Shown here: one piece after another, positions 44,401 to 58,000 of the stretch | How the letters are laid out: each line of letters begins with the position of its first letter | Position numbering within the stretch: the stretch's first letter is position 1 | Assembly (NCBI GenBank): GCA_035771165.1 | Contig: JAWNZC010000472.1 | Span: 1,424,001-1,488,000 of the forward strand | DNA length: 64,000 nucleotides | Direction: 5' to 3' | Source of the DNA: Paragorgia papillata | Taxonomy: Eukaryota > Cnidaria > Anthozoa > Scleralcyonacea > Coralliidae | Notes under the pieces: model-generated | Database searches by the model: none | The model's input: the letters and a program-made list of their open reading frames with translations, nothing else | Told to the model about the DNA's origin: nothing | Position numbers and translations under genes: made by a program

Positions 44401-45956
44401 AACCAGCACCATCACCAAGACCAGCACCAGCAACAACACCAGCACCAAGACCAGCACCATCACCAACACCATCACCAACACCAACACCATCACCAAGACC
44501 AGCACCATCACCAGCACCAACACCAACACCAGCACCAAGACCAGCACCATCACCAGCACCAACACCAACACCAACACCAGCACCAACACCAGCACCATCA
44601 CCAGCACCAACACCAACACCAACACCAGCACCAAGACCAGCACCATCACCAGCACCAGCACCATCACCAACACCAACACCAGCACCAACACCAGCACCAT
44701 CACCAGCACCAACACCAACACCAACACCAACACCAACACCATCACCAACACCAGCACCAACACCAACACCAACACCAGCACCAGCACCAACACCAACACC
44801 AACACCAGCACCAGCACCAACACCAGCACCAGCACCAACACCAACACCAGCACCAACACCAACACCAACACCAACACCAACACCAGCACCAACACCAGCA
44901 CCAGCACCAGCACCAACACCAGCACCAGCACCAGCACCATCACCAGCACCAGCACCAGCACCAACACCAACACCAACACCAACACCAGCACCAGCACCAG
45001 CACCAGCACCAGCACCAACACCAACACCAACACCAGCACCAGCACCAGCACCAACACCACCACCACCACCATCACCAGCACCAACACCAACACCAACACC
45101 AACACCAACACCAGCACCAGCACCATCACCAGCACCAGCACCAACACCAACACCAGCACCAGCACCATCACCAGCACCAGCACCAGCACCAACACCAACA
45201 CCAACACCAACACCAGCACCAGCACCAACACCAACACCAGCACCAGCACCAACACCAGCACCATCACCAACACCAGCACCAGCACCATCACCAACACCAG
45301 CACCAACACCAACACCAACACCAACACCAACACCATCACCAACACCAGCACCAGCACCAACACCAGCACCAACACCAGCACCAGCACCAGCACCAACACC
45401 AACACCAACACCAGCACCATCACCAGCACCAGCACCAACACCAGCACCAACACCAACACCAGCACCAGCACCAACACCAGCACCAACACCAGCACCAGCA
45501 CCAGCACCAACACCAGCACCAACACCAACACCAGCACCAGCACCAACACCAGCACCAGCACCAGCACCAACACCAGCACCAACACCAACACCAGCACCAG
45601 CACCAACACCAGCACCAACACCAGCACCAGCACCAGCACCAACACCAGCACCAACACCAGCACCATCACCAGCACCAGCACCAACACCAACACCAGCACC
45701 AGCACCAGCACCAACACCAACACCAACACCAGCACCAGCACCAACACCAACACCAGCACCAACACCAGCACCATCACCAACACCAGCAACAGCACCAGCA
45801 CCAGCACCAACACCAGCACCAACACCAACACCAGCACCAACACCAACACCAACACCAGCACCAGCACCAACACCAGCACCATCACCAACACCAGCAACAG
45901 CACCAGCACCAGCACCAGCACCAGCACCAGCACCATCACCAGCACCAGCACCAACC
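44401..45956. repeat. 1.55-kb CACCAR hexanucleotide array
   Basis: A continuous mix of CACCAG, CACCAA and occasional CACCAT/AAGACC hexamers lies between CHK2 and DNAH10. Because the period is a multiple of three and stop-free, four frames stay open for 540-596 codons (Pro-Thr/Ala, His-Gln, Val-Leu, Gly-Val/Ala). None has a coding context. True length may differ from the assembly. Confidence 0.98.
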
Positions 45957-46052
45957 ACTGACGTTTCTAGCCATATTATTATCCGAAGGATCACACTAAA
46001 CAAGCAGCTGGCATAGAGTTCTGAGTTTAAGTCGTTAAGATAAATTTTACAT

Positions 46053-46069
46053 TTTATTTACACTTTATT
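46053..46069 (-). terminator. Candidate poly(A) signals of DNAH10
   Basis: Two AATAAA words on the coding strand (46053-46058 and 46064-46069) lie ~165-180 nt after the stop codon, in AT-rich DNA and before the CACCAR array. Confidence 0.6.
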
Positions 46070-46231
46070 ACTTACAGTAACAATCAAACAAAAAATGTAG
46101 AAGTCTATTTAAAAGAGTATGTTCCAAAAAATGCGGCGAATAAAACATCCATTTACCAGAAAAAAATATAAATATCTGTGTGTATTTTTTTATATTAAAT
46201 TTTAAAATATGTTTCCTTCCACAACGTTATT

Positions 46232-48992
46232 TTAATCTGCGTTTAAAGTAAGACACACTCCTTGTAAGACCCAATGTGAAATGTGTTCTCGTGTTGCTAG
46301 ATCAGCTTCAAATGTTAACCCGACTCCCATTGCATTTCTTCGCTGGGACGTTGTGTAAACTGGTGTTTGGAATGTGTGCTGAAATGATAGAGAAATGATA
46401 TTTACGCCATAGTTTTTGTTTTAAAAAAAAACGAGAGGTAGATAAAGATATAAAGAAAGAGGAAGGGAGAAAGAAAGAAAGGAAGGAATGAAGGAAGGAA
46501 GGAAGGAAGGAAGGAAGGAAGGAAGGAAGGAAGGAAGGAAGGAAGGAAGGAAGGAAGGAAGGAAGGAAGGAAGGAAGGAAGGAAGGAAGGAAGGAAGGAA
46601 GGAAGGGAAGGAAGGAAGGAAGGAAGGAAGGAAGGAAGGAAGGAAGGAAGGAAGGAAGGAAGGAAGGAAGGAAGGAAGGAAGGAAGGAAGGAAGGAAGGA
46701 AGGAAGGAAGGAAGGAAGGAAGGAAGGAAGGAAGGAAGGAAGGAAGGAAGGAAGGAAGGAAGGAACAGATGAGTGAACATAAAAGTAAAAATAATTTCAA
46801 TACCTGCAGTTTCAATCTATGAGCTTCGATGGGAATTACTTTCAATATTGGAAGTTCTTCAACAAGAACTTTTGGGCGTGGTCGACGAAGACAACTAGCC
46901 TCAATGTCCCATGATGCACCTTCCAAATACAGACCACTTACAAAACAACCAGCGTGTGAGCGTTCTTTAACGTCCTCAGGGCGTTGGTACTGTGTGACAG
47001 TTGTATAAAGAGTTGATTTATCCAATGGCCAACCATTCTTACGACATGTTGCTTGCACCAGCGCTGTCATGTAAGATTCTGGAATGTGAAGACCAGATAA
47101 CCACATGACTGCAGGCTCACCATCACTTACCTTGAAAACAACAACAACAACAACAACAACATTATTTACAACAAAGTTATTTACATAAGTTTAGTTACTG
47201 GATAAAAGGTTCAGTGTCAGTAAGGACCATCCCTCATTGATCCACTGTTACCACAGAAGGAAACTGAAGTACCCGAATAAACTGTGCAGTTTGGTAAACA
47301 TTTGATTCCACACGCATCTCTCGTGTCTCACACGCGTCTCTCGTGTTCCACATGCATCTCGCATGTCTCACACGCATCTCTCGTGTTTCACACGTATCTC
47401 TCGTGGTCTACACATATCACACGCGTTTTCTTAATTTTCTATGAGCCGTTAGAACCCCAGTATTTAGAACTAGAAACTCGCGCTAGGCGTTTCTATATTT
47501 CTTAAAAATTAATGTCCGCTCTGATTTCAAACTGTAAGACTGAAGGTAGTTTATTAAATAAAGACTTCTTACCCATTTATTATATTGATCAAATCGTTGA
47601 AGAAAATGTTCCATCCAGCTGCCCAGTGATTTTAAGGTGGCAGGAGCGAGATTTCGCCAAATGTTGGGCAACTGTCCATTAAATAATGATTTCGCTACTT
47701 CGTCTAATTCACTGCTCATGCCAACCTCGCCAGCCAAAGCCTGAAAAAGAATTAGAAAAAAACAACATGTGATAATATTAATTACTATTATATATACTTG
47801 CAAGGATGTGACAAGGACAACGTTATTGATGAAAACAATTGGTCAATTGACCCTACCCTTTGTAGAGTTATCAATGAGGTCGACATTTTCCTGATAAGAA
47901 CATTAAATCGATCTAGTTCTTGCAGCAGTACTATCGTTGTTGGATGAATCTCAGTATAATTCTTACGAATCAATTCCATGTCAAACAACGTCGGTAATTT
48001 ACCCTGGATATCACTCGCTATTTTCGTAATAAAATCCTCCCGACTAATACCGCCCGCGTCACCTGCGGTTTGCGGTTGTAAGTCAATAAGATGCGTCCAC
48101 ATGTCTTTGACAGCAGTAGTATAGTAACCAATCTCGGCATTAGGATGAAGCCCGAATACATCTGGTGTGTTGGCCAGCGGTAGTGACTCAATGTAGTCTG
48201 CGTAAACATCACGATTCATCTCATCATTCTCTCCTGTGGGAATACAGTAGTCGACCTCGTCGTTTTTGTAAAAATGAAATGGTTGAAACGTATCAAAAAT
48301 GAAATCTCCCATGTACTCATCCATATATGTATTAACAACACGTCTATCAAAGTCGTCGATAACTCGACCACCATACATGACCTAAATAAACAAATAAATA
48401 AACAAACAAACAAGTTATATGATCTGAGAATGTAAAAACGTAGAGGGCTACTTAGGGGGCTTTCCATTTACACGGTTAGCCGGACCGGTCAGTCCGGTTA
48501 AATGGAACACGATTCGTTTGAGACTTAGGACGGTCAGACTGGAAAATTTGGTCCTAATCAAAAGCAAGTCCATTCTGGCCAGACTGACCGGTCTAACCTT
48601 GTCAATTGGAAAGTGCCCTTAGGCAGTGTTGTGGATAGAGCAAAGTGAAAAGATGGTAAACTGAGTAAAATGTGTGATGAAGTGCTCCGCTCCAAACGTC
48701 AGTATTTCGTTATCAAAATTATTCTCGACGCAGTTTACCACCTTTTCACTTTGCTCTCTAGTAGAAGTATTAAGTAACCACTAACTAGAAAATCTTACGG
48801 TTTATTTAGATGCTAGGTGTCTTCTTATAAGCACTGTATATTTAGTTTATTGGTCAATTTGTCTGTAACTTCATGTAAATCATGGTAGTATGTGAGTGAA
48901 ATGGAAATAAATATTTCCTATTGTCTAATATTTTCTATTGGACGACATGGAGTCAGATTGTGGAGAGGGACATGAGAGAGTGTGGTCTAAAA

Positions 48993-49063
<71 letters not shown>

Positions 49064-52000
49064 CCCTGTGTGAGCGGGAAAAAATGGCCATAAAACAAGT
49101 TGTTGTACCTCTCCTATCAGATATTTCAGACTAGCCCAGGGTATCCGTATCTCTCCTTGATCACATGCCTTTGTAAGATACGTATTGAGGATACTCATCG
49201 AGACACGGAAATCAGATTCATTAAAGTCGTACGCAATATTCCATCCAATCTTTCCATACTTTCTACGTTCTTGAACAACTGCGTGAAAGAACGCCAAAAC
49301 AAACACCAGAGGAGGAAAGCAACCGTGAGAGCAATCTACGAGCATTTGGTTGGATATTTTGTGGAACGTACTACGAAGATTTAGCTTTAAGCCATTCGGA
49401 GGTTCAGTGACAACCTAGGAAAGAAAAAAGTAATGATATAACCACGCGTAACATATGCAATGCAATGGTAAAGGGAAAACAAACAAACAAACAGACAAAC
49501 AAACAAACAGACAAACAAACAAACAAACAAACAAACAAACAATCAAACAAACAAACAAACAAACAAACAAACAAACAAACAAACAAACAAACAAACAGAC
49601 AGCTGACAGACAGACAGACAAACAAACAAACAAACAAACAAACAAACAAACAAACAAACAAACATACATACATACAAACATACAAACATACAAACAAACA
49701 AACAGACAAACAAACAAACAAACAAACAAACAAACAAGCTTCACCTTCAACGATCGTTGCAAGATGCCAATGGGAAACTCTGGAGTTGGGTCAGTTGTAA
49801 GCCAGAGTCTGAAGTCAGGGTGAGGTTTACTGATTCCTTCTAAAACTTTCTCCAATTCTCGCAACCATTTCACTAAGAGATGACAGTTCTGCAACATTAA
49901 CCACTGACCACGCGTTAACGCCGTCTCAAGCAGTTGAAGGGCAAGCTGATAAAATAGAAACATTTCTCTAAGTTAGTATCGACTGCGCTACGTCGACTAT
50001 CTAAAACTAAACGAATCTTATTTATACTGGATATCTCTATCAGTTAATAGCTAACTGTTCTCCCTAGAGGTCCAGTTAGGGCCATCCCTCATTGGTCCAG
50101 TGTTACTACAGGAGGAAACCAGAGTAAACTAAACTAATCTTATTTATACTGGATATCTCTATCAGTTAATAGCTAACTGTTCTCCCTAGAGGTCCAGTTA
50201 GGGCCATCCCTCATTGGTCCAGTGTTACTACAGGAGGAAACCAGAGTACCCGGAGGAAACCTGTGGTGTTTGGTAGAGTCAAACTGGAAGCACTCTTCTC
50301 ACATGCGGCCAAGGTGAAATTTTATTCAGATAACTGCTAAGAGCAGGAATTGAACCTGGGTCGCAGAGGTGAAAGGCACGTGCGCCAACCACTGTGCCAT
50401 AGACAACTCGGGCTCGTTGTCTGAGGGGGTGTTTACATGACGCCAGCCCGAATTCAGGCTGGACTGAGTTCAGGTCGGTTGTAGTGTTTTTACTATAGAT
50501 CATTTTCATGAGTCCGGCCTGAGATTCAGTTCACGCAGGCCTAATCTCAGGTCACCTGCTAGACCGAACTGAAGCACTTTCACCTCGTTGTTTTAAATGA
50601 GATTGGTGTCAAATCCACATAAAATCATGATTCTCTGGCGGTCATGAGCTGTAAGGCAATTGACACAAATATTGGAGTAACAGCAAAACCAAGCCTATAT
50701 AGTTTCAAGGCCAGCCCCGTGTAAACAAAAACTGAAATGCAAAATTCAGGCCGGTCCGAGTTCAGGCCAGCCTCGTGTAAACAACCCCTAATTGTTAAAC
50801 AAACCTGATATCTGGTTTAACATAAAAGATGCAGGTTTTTTTGTGTGTATATACAAAATCATATTAACCTTTTCTTGTCCCTGCCCCATAGCCAAAAACT
50901 TGAGTCTGTTTCCACCAAATCCTGATCTTTCAGCGAGCTTCATAAGATCACTGGCAGGATCTGAACCAGGACTGAGAATAAATATGATTGGTGAAAATGG
51001 AGTTGATTGTTCAAAGATGGCTTCAAAACTTATCACGGGGGGTGTGACGTATTTCTCTCCCATCTTCTTAGTAACAAAGTAAGTGATTGCGAGGTAGACG
51101 CGATCTACTCTGAAACAACGCAGCAGAAGTAATCGTTGAAAGTCCGTCAAGATTTCTTCGTATTTCATCGGAATGTCGGACGCTTCGGGGGCATCCAAAT
51201 CACACCACTAAAGAAAAAGAAGTAAGTATTTAATAATGAGCTTTTGCGTGAAGAAATTAAAAAAAAGAAGTTATTTAATGATGAACTTTGAAGGGAGAAA
51301 TTAGAAAGAAAAATCATCGATTGTGTTGCGGTTTTAGAACATATACTGTTAGGAAATTAGGCTACGTTCACACGGTAGCGGATGAATTCGAGACCGGTTC
51401 CGAATGCGTCCCGTACCGTGTAAACGGGGTCTTAGTTAGGGGAACATTCCGCTCATTTACTGGAAAATATAATTTGAAAAAAAAAATCTAATGAAAAATA
51501 TCCATAGAACAAAAACGCCAAACATGACAAAGAAAAACACAATGTTCCACAAAAAACCCAATAACACATGAACAATTCAACAAGAAGCCATCTCATAAAT
51601 AGCATTAAATTAACCTCATTTGTTCGGTCTGTATATGGAAAAGTATTCTCCTCCGTTTTAATACTCGAGTCTGAGACTACGTTTACACGGTACCGGACGA
51701 ATTCAAGACCGGTCTCGAAGGCAGAACCGTACTAATTCGAGACCGGTCTGGAATCCGTCCTATTTCACCGTGTAAACAGGCAGAACCGTACTAATTCAAG
51801 ACCGGTCTGGAATCCGTCCTATTTCGTCGTGTAAACAGGCAGAACCGTACTAATTCAAGACCGGTCTGGAATCCGTCCTATTTCGTCGTGTAAACAGGCA
51901 GAACCGTACTAATTCAAGACCGGTCTGGAATCCGTCCTATTTCGCCGTGAAAACAGGCAGAACCGTACTAATTCAAGACCGGTCTGGAATCCGTCCTATT

Positions 52001-55000
52001 TCGCCGTGAAAACAGGCAGAACCGTACTAATTCAAGACCGGTCTGGAATCCGTCCTATTTCGCCGTGTAAACAGGCAGAACCGTACTAATTCGAGAACGG
52101 TTCCGAATTCGTCCTAAAAATGATTTTCAAAGCGAATTTTAGACCCCATCCACACGTATACGTTTTCCTAGCGTTTTCATATTGTTTCAGGTAATGAGAC
52201 CATTGTTTTCTGCTCGTCTGAGGACCGAGAACAATATAAAAACACTATGAAAATGCATACGTGTTGACGTGGCCTTAGTACGTCCATAATATTACGTTAC
52301 CTCTTTCCAAACTTGTTCATATCTTTCAATATCATCAGCCAGGCTTCCAAACACGTCTGAAGCTACAGTACATAACTTGAGAATATCCTGCCAGCCTTGA
52401 TCAGACAACCAGGGGTATGGTTTCTTACGGGAACTCTTTTCCAATGAAATATTTCCCTTGACAAAGAAATCTAGTTCATCTTGTTTTAAGTTGCTGTCTG
52501 CTTGCATTATTTTAATCGTCATTTGGAACGAGAATAAGAGTTTGTGCTTTTCAAATAGACCTGTTGAGAAAAGAGGGAATTTAGACATACGCTGTAACTA
52601 TTTATTTATTTATTTATTTACTTATTTATTTACTTACAGATTAAGTATAACAAGTATACATGGCGGAATAGCAATGGGACACGAAGTCCCCTACTACGTT
52701 AAACTACCAAAACCATTGAGCTACCGCGGCTTATATGGAGAGCTATCAGCTAAGGTTGAAAATTCATAGCCATATGTCTGCTTCTAAGAGGGAGCGTTTG
52801 CATATGAGATGTAGTTGATATATGTTGTACGGTATACATGTAGTGCATGTGGTACGTTTGCAAGCTTAGTGTAATGTAACGGACATTTGGAAGAGGTTGA
52901 TCAAATTAAAACACTACTGAACCTCAGACGGGGATTGAACCTGTAGTCTTCTGATGTTTTTAGGTACCTACCAAACCTCTGTTAGAACAGAAACAGCAAT
53001 AAAAACACAGCACGAATGCCTGACTAATTAATACCAACAGTGACAGTGACACGGTGACAGTGATAGTAACAGTAACAGTGACAGTGACATTGACTGTGGT
53101 AGTAGTTGTAGTGGTTATGGTAGTAGTGATGGTAGTGATGGTAGTGGCGGTAGTGGTGGTGGTAATGGTGGTAGTGGTGGTGGTAGTAGTGGTGGTGGTG
53201 GTAGTGGTGGTGGTAGTGGTAGTGGTGGTAGTGGTGGTAGTGGTGGTGGTGGTAGTGGTGGTGGTGGTAGTGGTAGTGGTAGTAGTAATGGTAGTGGTAG
53301 TAGTAATGGTAGTGGTAGTAGTAATGGCAGTGGTTGTAATGATGGTAGTGGTAGTAGTGGTGGTGGTAGTGGTAGTAGACTAGTAGTAGTGGTAGTGTCA
53401 GTAACAGTGACAGTGACTGTGGTAGTAGTTGTAGTGGTTATGGTAGTAGTGATGGTAGTGATGGTAGTGGCGGTAGTGGTGGTGGTAATGGTGGTAGTGG
53501 TGGTGGTAGTGGTGGTGGTAGTGGTGGTGGTAGTGGTGGTGGTAGTGGTGGTGGTAGTGGTAGTAGTGATGGTAGTGGTTGTAATGATGGTAGTGGTAGT
53601 AGTGGTGGTGGTAGTGGTAGTAGACTAGTAGTAGTGGTAGTGTCAGTAACAGTGTTAGTGACAGGCCACATTAACGACATCAACTAGTAATTTCCACGTA
53701 CCGGTGCAAGCGTAGTTATAAACATTCAACTGTAACGTCTCCATAATATTCTTCAGTCTTTTCTGTAGTATAGAGTCAGGCATACTCTTCCTCAATGACA
53801 GATCAAACACTTGCAAGTACGAAGCGAGGGAGTACTGGTACATACTGTTCACAATAGACATCTCAGAGAGAACAAAGAACAACACAGCTCCTAGTTTAGC
53901 CGCTGGACGGTAGCCATCACGAAGTTTGTCAATGTCGATGGCTGTTTTGGCGCCAAGCTTCAGTTTTTCACTCACCTGTCACAGAAAAAACCCCAATAGA
54001 TATAGATGTAATATGGCGTCAAATCACGTCAGTAGATACCCCAAAAATCATTCAATAAACCACTTGAATTTATTGTGTAAAACAAATAGATTACATTTTC
54101 TGGATGTGTGAAGACGTTACAGCGTACAGTGGCGTGGTGGCAAGTTTCAGGGTGGGGTGGCCAGATTAGCTTTGGCGCTCCCCCCAAAAAAAACAAATAT
54201 GAAAAAAAGAAAAAAAGACATTACAGTGAGATTTTACAGAATTCTGAAGATTATAAAACTTCATAGAAAACACAAAAAATTACAGATTTCAGATCTTTAT
54301 ATCCCCCATTGAAGACCTAGCTATACAAAGAAATTGTTAAGTTTTGGCGCCCTTAGCTTGCTAGTTTTGGCGCCCCTTCTGCAACCCCAGCTGGGGGGAG
54401 CCTTGCCCCCCCCCTGCCACTACCCCAGTGACAGCGTATAAAGAACAGCAGTCACCGAATCGACTTCGTCTCGTGTCATACACGTCTCGTGTCGTTAAGC
54501 CCTAATCAAACGAGAACGCAAGTCATCGCAAGTTGGCAGTCACGCTATCTCAGCCAGCCGCTCTGAATAGTTTCCCGAAAATATCATGTACCGTGACAAA
54601 GTTAAAACTTGTTTAAAACACTCATGAAACCTTTATTTTGTTAATTTGGGTGTTCGAACGACTGCCACAGAAATTCTGACTGCCAACTTGCGATGACGCT
54701 GTGGCTTTACACGCTGTGATGTCAACTGTGATCTATTACAGTGCACACACACGGGAAAATGTAATCCATTTGTTAAATACTTGTATTTCGTATTGTACGA
54801 ACCTCTGTTGCTTTCGTCTTAGTATCTTCCAATGTTTGAATGAGTTCAGCATTATCCAACATGTTGCCAGTCGACGTAGCCAATTCACGAAGTAGAGTAT
54901 CTTCTAAATCCTTTAATAACTTTTTGTTGTCACTTGTTAAAGAAAACGAAATTGAACACGTCAGTCACAATTGAGAGTCATACGAAACATTTTAAAATCG

Positions 55001-58000
55001 ATAATTATCTCCGCCAGGTTCTGTTTTTACTTCTGTCTGTCTGTCTGTCCGTCCGTCCGTCCGTCCGTCCGTCCGTCCGTCCGTCCGTCCGTCCGTCCGT
55101 CTGTCTGTCTGTCTGTCTGTCCGTCTGTCCGTCTGTCCGTCTTGTTTGTTTGTTTGTTTGTTTGTTTGTTTGTTTGTTTGTTTGTTTGTTAAAGAAAACG
55201 AAATTGAACACGTCAGTCACAATTGAGAGTCATACGAAACATTTTAAAATCGATAATTATCTCCGCCAGGTTCTGTTTTTACTTCTGTCTGTCTGTCCGT
55301 CCGTCCGTCCGTCCGTCTGTCTGTCTCTCTGTCTGTTTGTCCGTCCGTCCGTCCGTCCGTCCGTCTGTCCGTCCGTCTGTCTGTCCGTCCGTCCGTCCGT
55401 CCGTCCGTCCGTCCGTCCGTCCGTCCGTCCGTCCGTCCGTCCGTCCGTCCGTCCGTCCGTCCGTCCGTCCGTCCGTCCGTCCGTCCGTCCGTCCGCCTAG
55501 CATTTACCTGGTCTCCTGAATCAACCTTTCTCTTTGCTCTTCGAGTTCTTTTCGTTCAAAGCCAACGATGACACTAAGCAACTGATCTTCCAAACCCTAC
55601 AGCAACAAGTGGAAAGAAGAGTAAAGATCGTTCTTAACAACATCATGTCCTGTGTACTTGCACAACTGAGGGGGAAAAATAAACAAAACTAAGTATTCAA
55701 TTATACAGCAAAGCAAAAAAGTGGTGAACTGCCGAGATTTTTTGGAACAAAATACAGACGTTTCAAGTAAAGCCCCTCCAGATAGGTCACCATCTTTTCA
55801 CTTTGCTCTCATCCAAAACATTACCTATACGCAGCACTCTGTTTTACTGATGAAGGGCTCTGCTTGAAACGTCAGTATTTCGTTATTAAAACTACTCTCG
55901 GCAGTTTACTATCTTTTCTTTTGAAATTGGGCCAGGGTACCAGGCTACATTTCACTTTGCTCTATCTAAAACACTGCCTACGGAGCACTCTACTTTTTTT
56001 ACATAACACTCTAATGAAGGGCTTCGTTCAAAACGTTAGTATTTCGTTACTAAAAATCTCGGTAATTTACCACCTTTATGCTTTGCTCGCATCCAAAACA
56101 CTGACTGTACACAGCACTCTACTTTTTTACACTTAATATGTATTCAATTAGACTACTCTTTAACTTATCCTCATTTGCTGTATCGTTGTGCAAAAAAAAA
56201 TATACAAAAAACTGTTGAAGTCACAAAGTTCACAAAACAGATTTCTAAAAAATCTGAAATAACAAGATACCAAAATCATTCAAAAAACGATGATACTCAA
56301 ACTAAAAATGTTACCTTGAGCGTGACGGTGTAATTGACGACCATACAACGACTAAAGTGAGCTGGGGTGTACTTTGGATTGGATAGTTTGGTGTTGAGAT
56401 AAAGACGAAAGTTTGGATCATAATCAACGTCTTTATCACCAAGCATAACAGACTGTCGTCCAGGCTCACCTTGAAGCAAGAATACGAGACAAAAAGATTA
56501 CTCGAAACAACAACGATTATACCAACGCAATGCCAGAAGTCCAATTGTGTAGGACATATATTTTGCTTCTTAATTCTTACTAGAACTCGAACATATTTGT
56601 AAAAAACAGACTTTCAGCAACAGTAGATTCTAAGATTCTACAGATTCTTAACAGAGAGGCATGTTTTATGTAACATTTAAAACATGAGCAGCACATAAAA
56701 CACGTACTGCCAATGTTTTGAATAGCTTCAAAAACGACCCATTTGGTAAGTTCATTGGCGTAGTAATTTGAAAAACAACGTTGTCTAAGCCGAGAAAATC
56801 AAAGCTAAAGTTTATGTAAATCATGAGGTTTCTTTAAAACCACGGACATGGTATACTGATTTCCTTTGTGTTTTCCTCATCAATTATATATTAAGCAGTT
56901 TTTAAATAACTCTTTTGAACAAAGTACCAACCTTTAACGTTTTTGTCGAGGACATTGTCTATCACCGGATCAATGTATTCATCGACATCTTTGAACAGGA
57001 ATGGAAAACCATATTTGATGGCGAGCTCAAGTTGTTTAAGAAAATCAGGATCGTTGAACGTGCAAGTCTGAAAAAGGAAAAGATTTTGATTATAAAAGAT
57101 AAGTGAAATGACTATGGAATGAAAACAACTAAAACTGATTAATACTGAGAGCGCATGCAAGGAGCCTTTCATACTTGCGCGTGATTGCTAAGCAAGTCAG
57201 CGTGTAGCCTGGTTCCCTGGCCCAATTTCAAAAGAAATAAGGGCCAGGTAACCACTAATCTCATTCTCGCGTCATCAGGGCTAAATCCACTTATGACGAT
57301 TGCAGTTTTACTCATAGCCACTAAAAACGCGCGAAATTTCAACCAATAGGAAAGCAGAAGCCTTTAGTGGTTACCTGGCCCATATTCTTTGATTGGGCCA
57401 GGGTACCAGGCTAGTCAGCGTGCTGTATATTGAATATGACAGTATTTATAGATACTGATAACTCACTGACCCTCATCTACTATGGTGTTGATTGTGCAGA
57501 GGCAGGAAAACCATCGAGGCACAGGAGAGAAGCAACAACTCTACTCACATGAAGCTGAGGTCGTCACCCATCCAAGTACTAACCCTATTCGACAAGGCTT
57601 AACTTCAGTTGTGAAAGACAACTTGTTCCAGCCATGTCTCCATAGGGTATAAGTGCCGGGGGATCACTTATCTCTCCGGGGGGGGGGGAGGGGCACTCAC
57701 CACTCTCCCACCAACAAGGTTAGAAGGATTCAAACGCTGACCTTAAGATTATTATTCTCTTCCTTCTTTTTAATCCAATTCAAAGCTTGTTGTTGTGGAT
57801 CAATACACAATGGATATCGACTGGCTTGGGTGGTCAGAATACCATTCTCAATCGACAGTTCATCCGGCGGTAGACCTTCGGAAGTCCATCGGCTTATCTC
57901 GACATCGTTCGTCAATAAACTATCAATCTTGAACGGTTGACTTAAAGGAATCTCGCGATTCACAACACCTTGTTCCCATTCGTCTTTCAACATCTCGCGA

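Noticed and set aside
44224..46016. Four overlapping open frames of 540-596 codons
   Set aside because: All are translations of a hexanucleotide array in different frames. No splice, start or family support.
54934..55519. Cys/Val/Ser/Pro-rich 188-codon frame resembling a secreted repeat protein
   Set aside because: CCGT/CTGT tetramer runs in a dynein intron; the frame exists because of the repeat.
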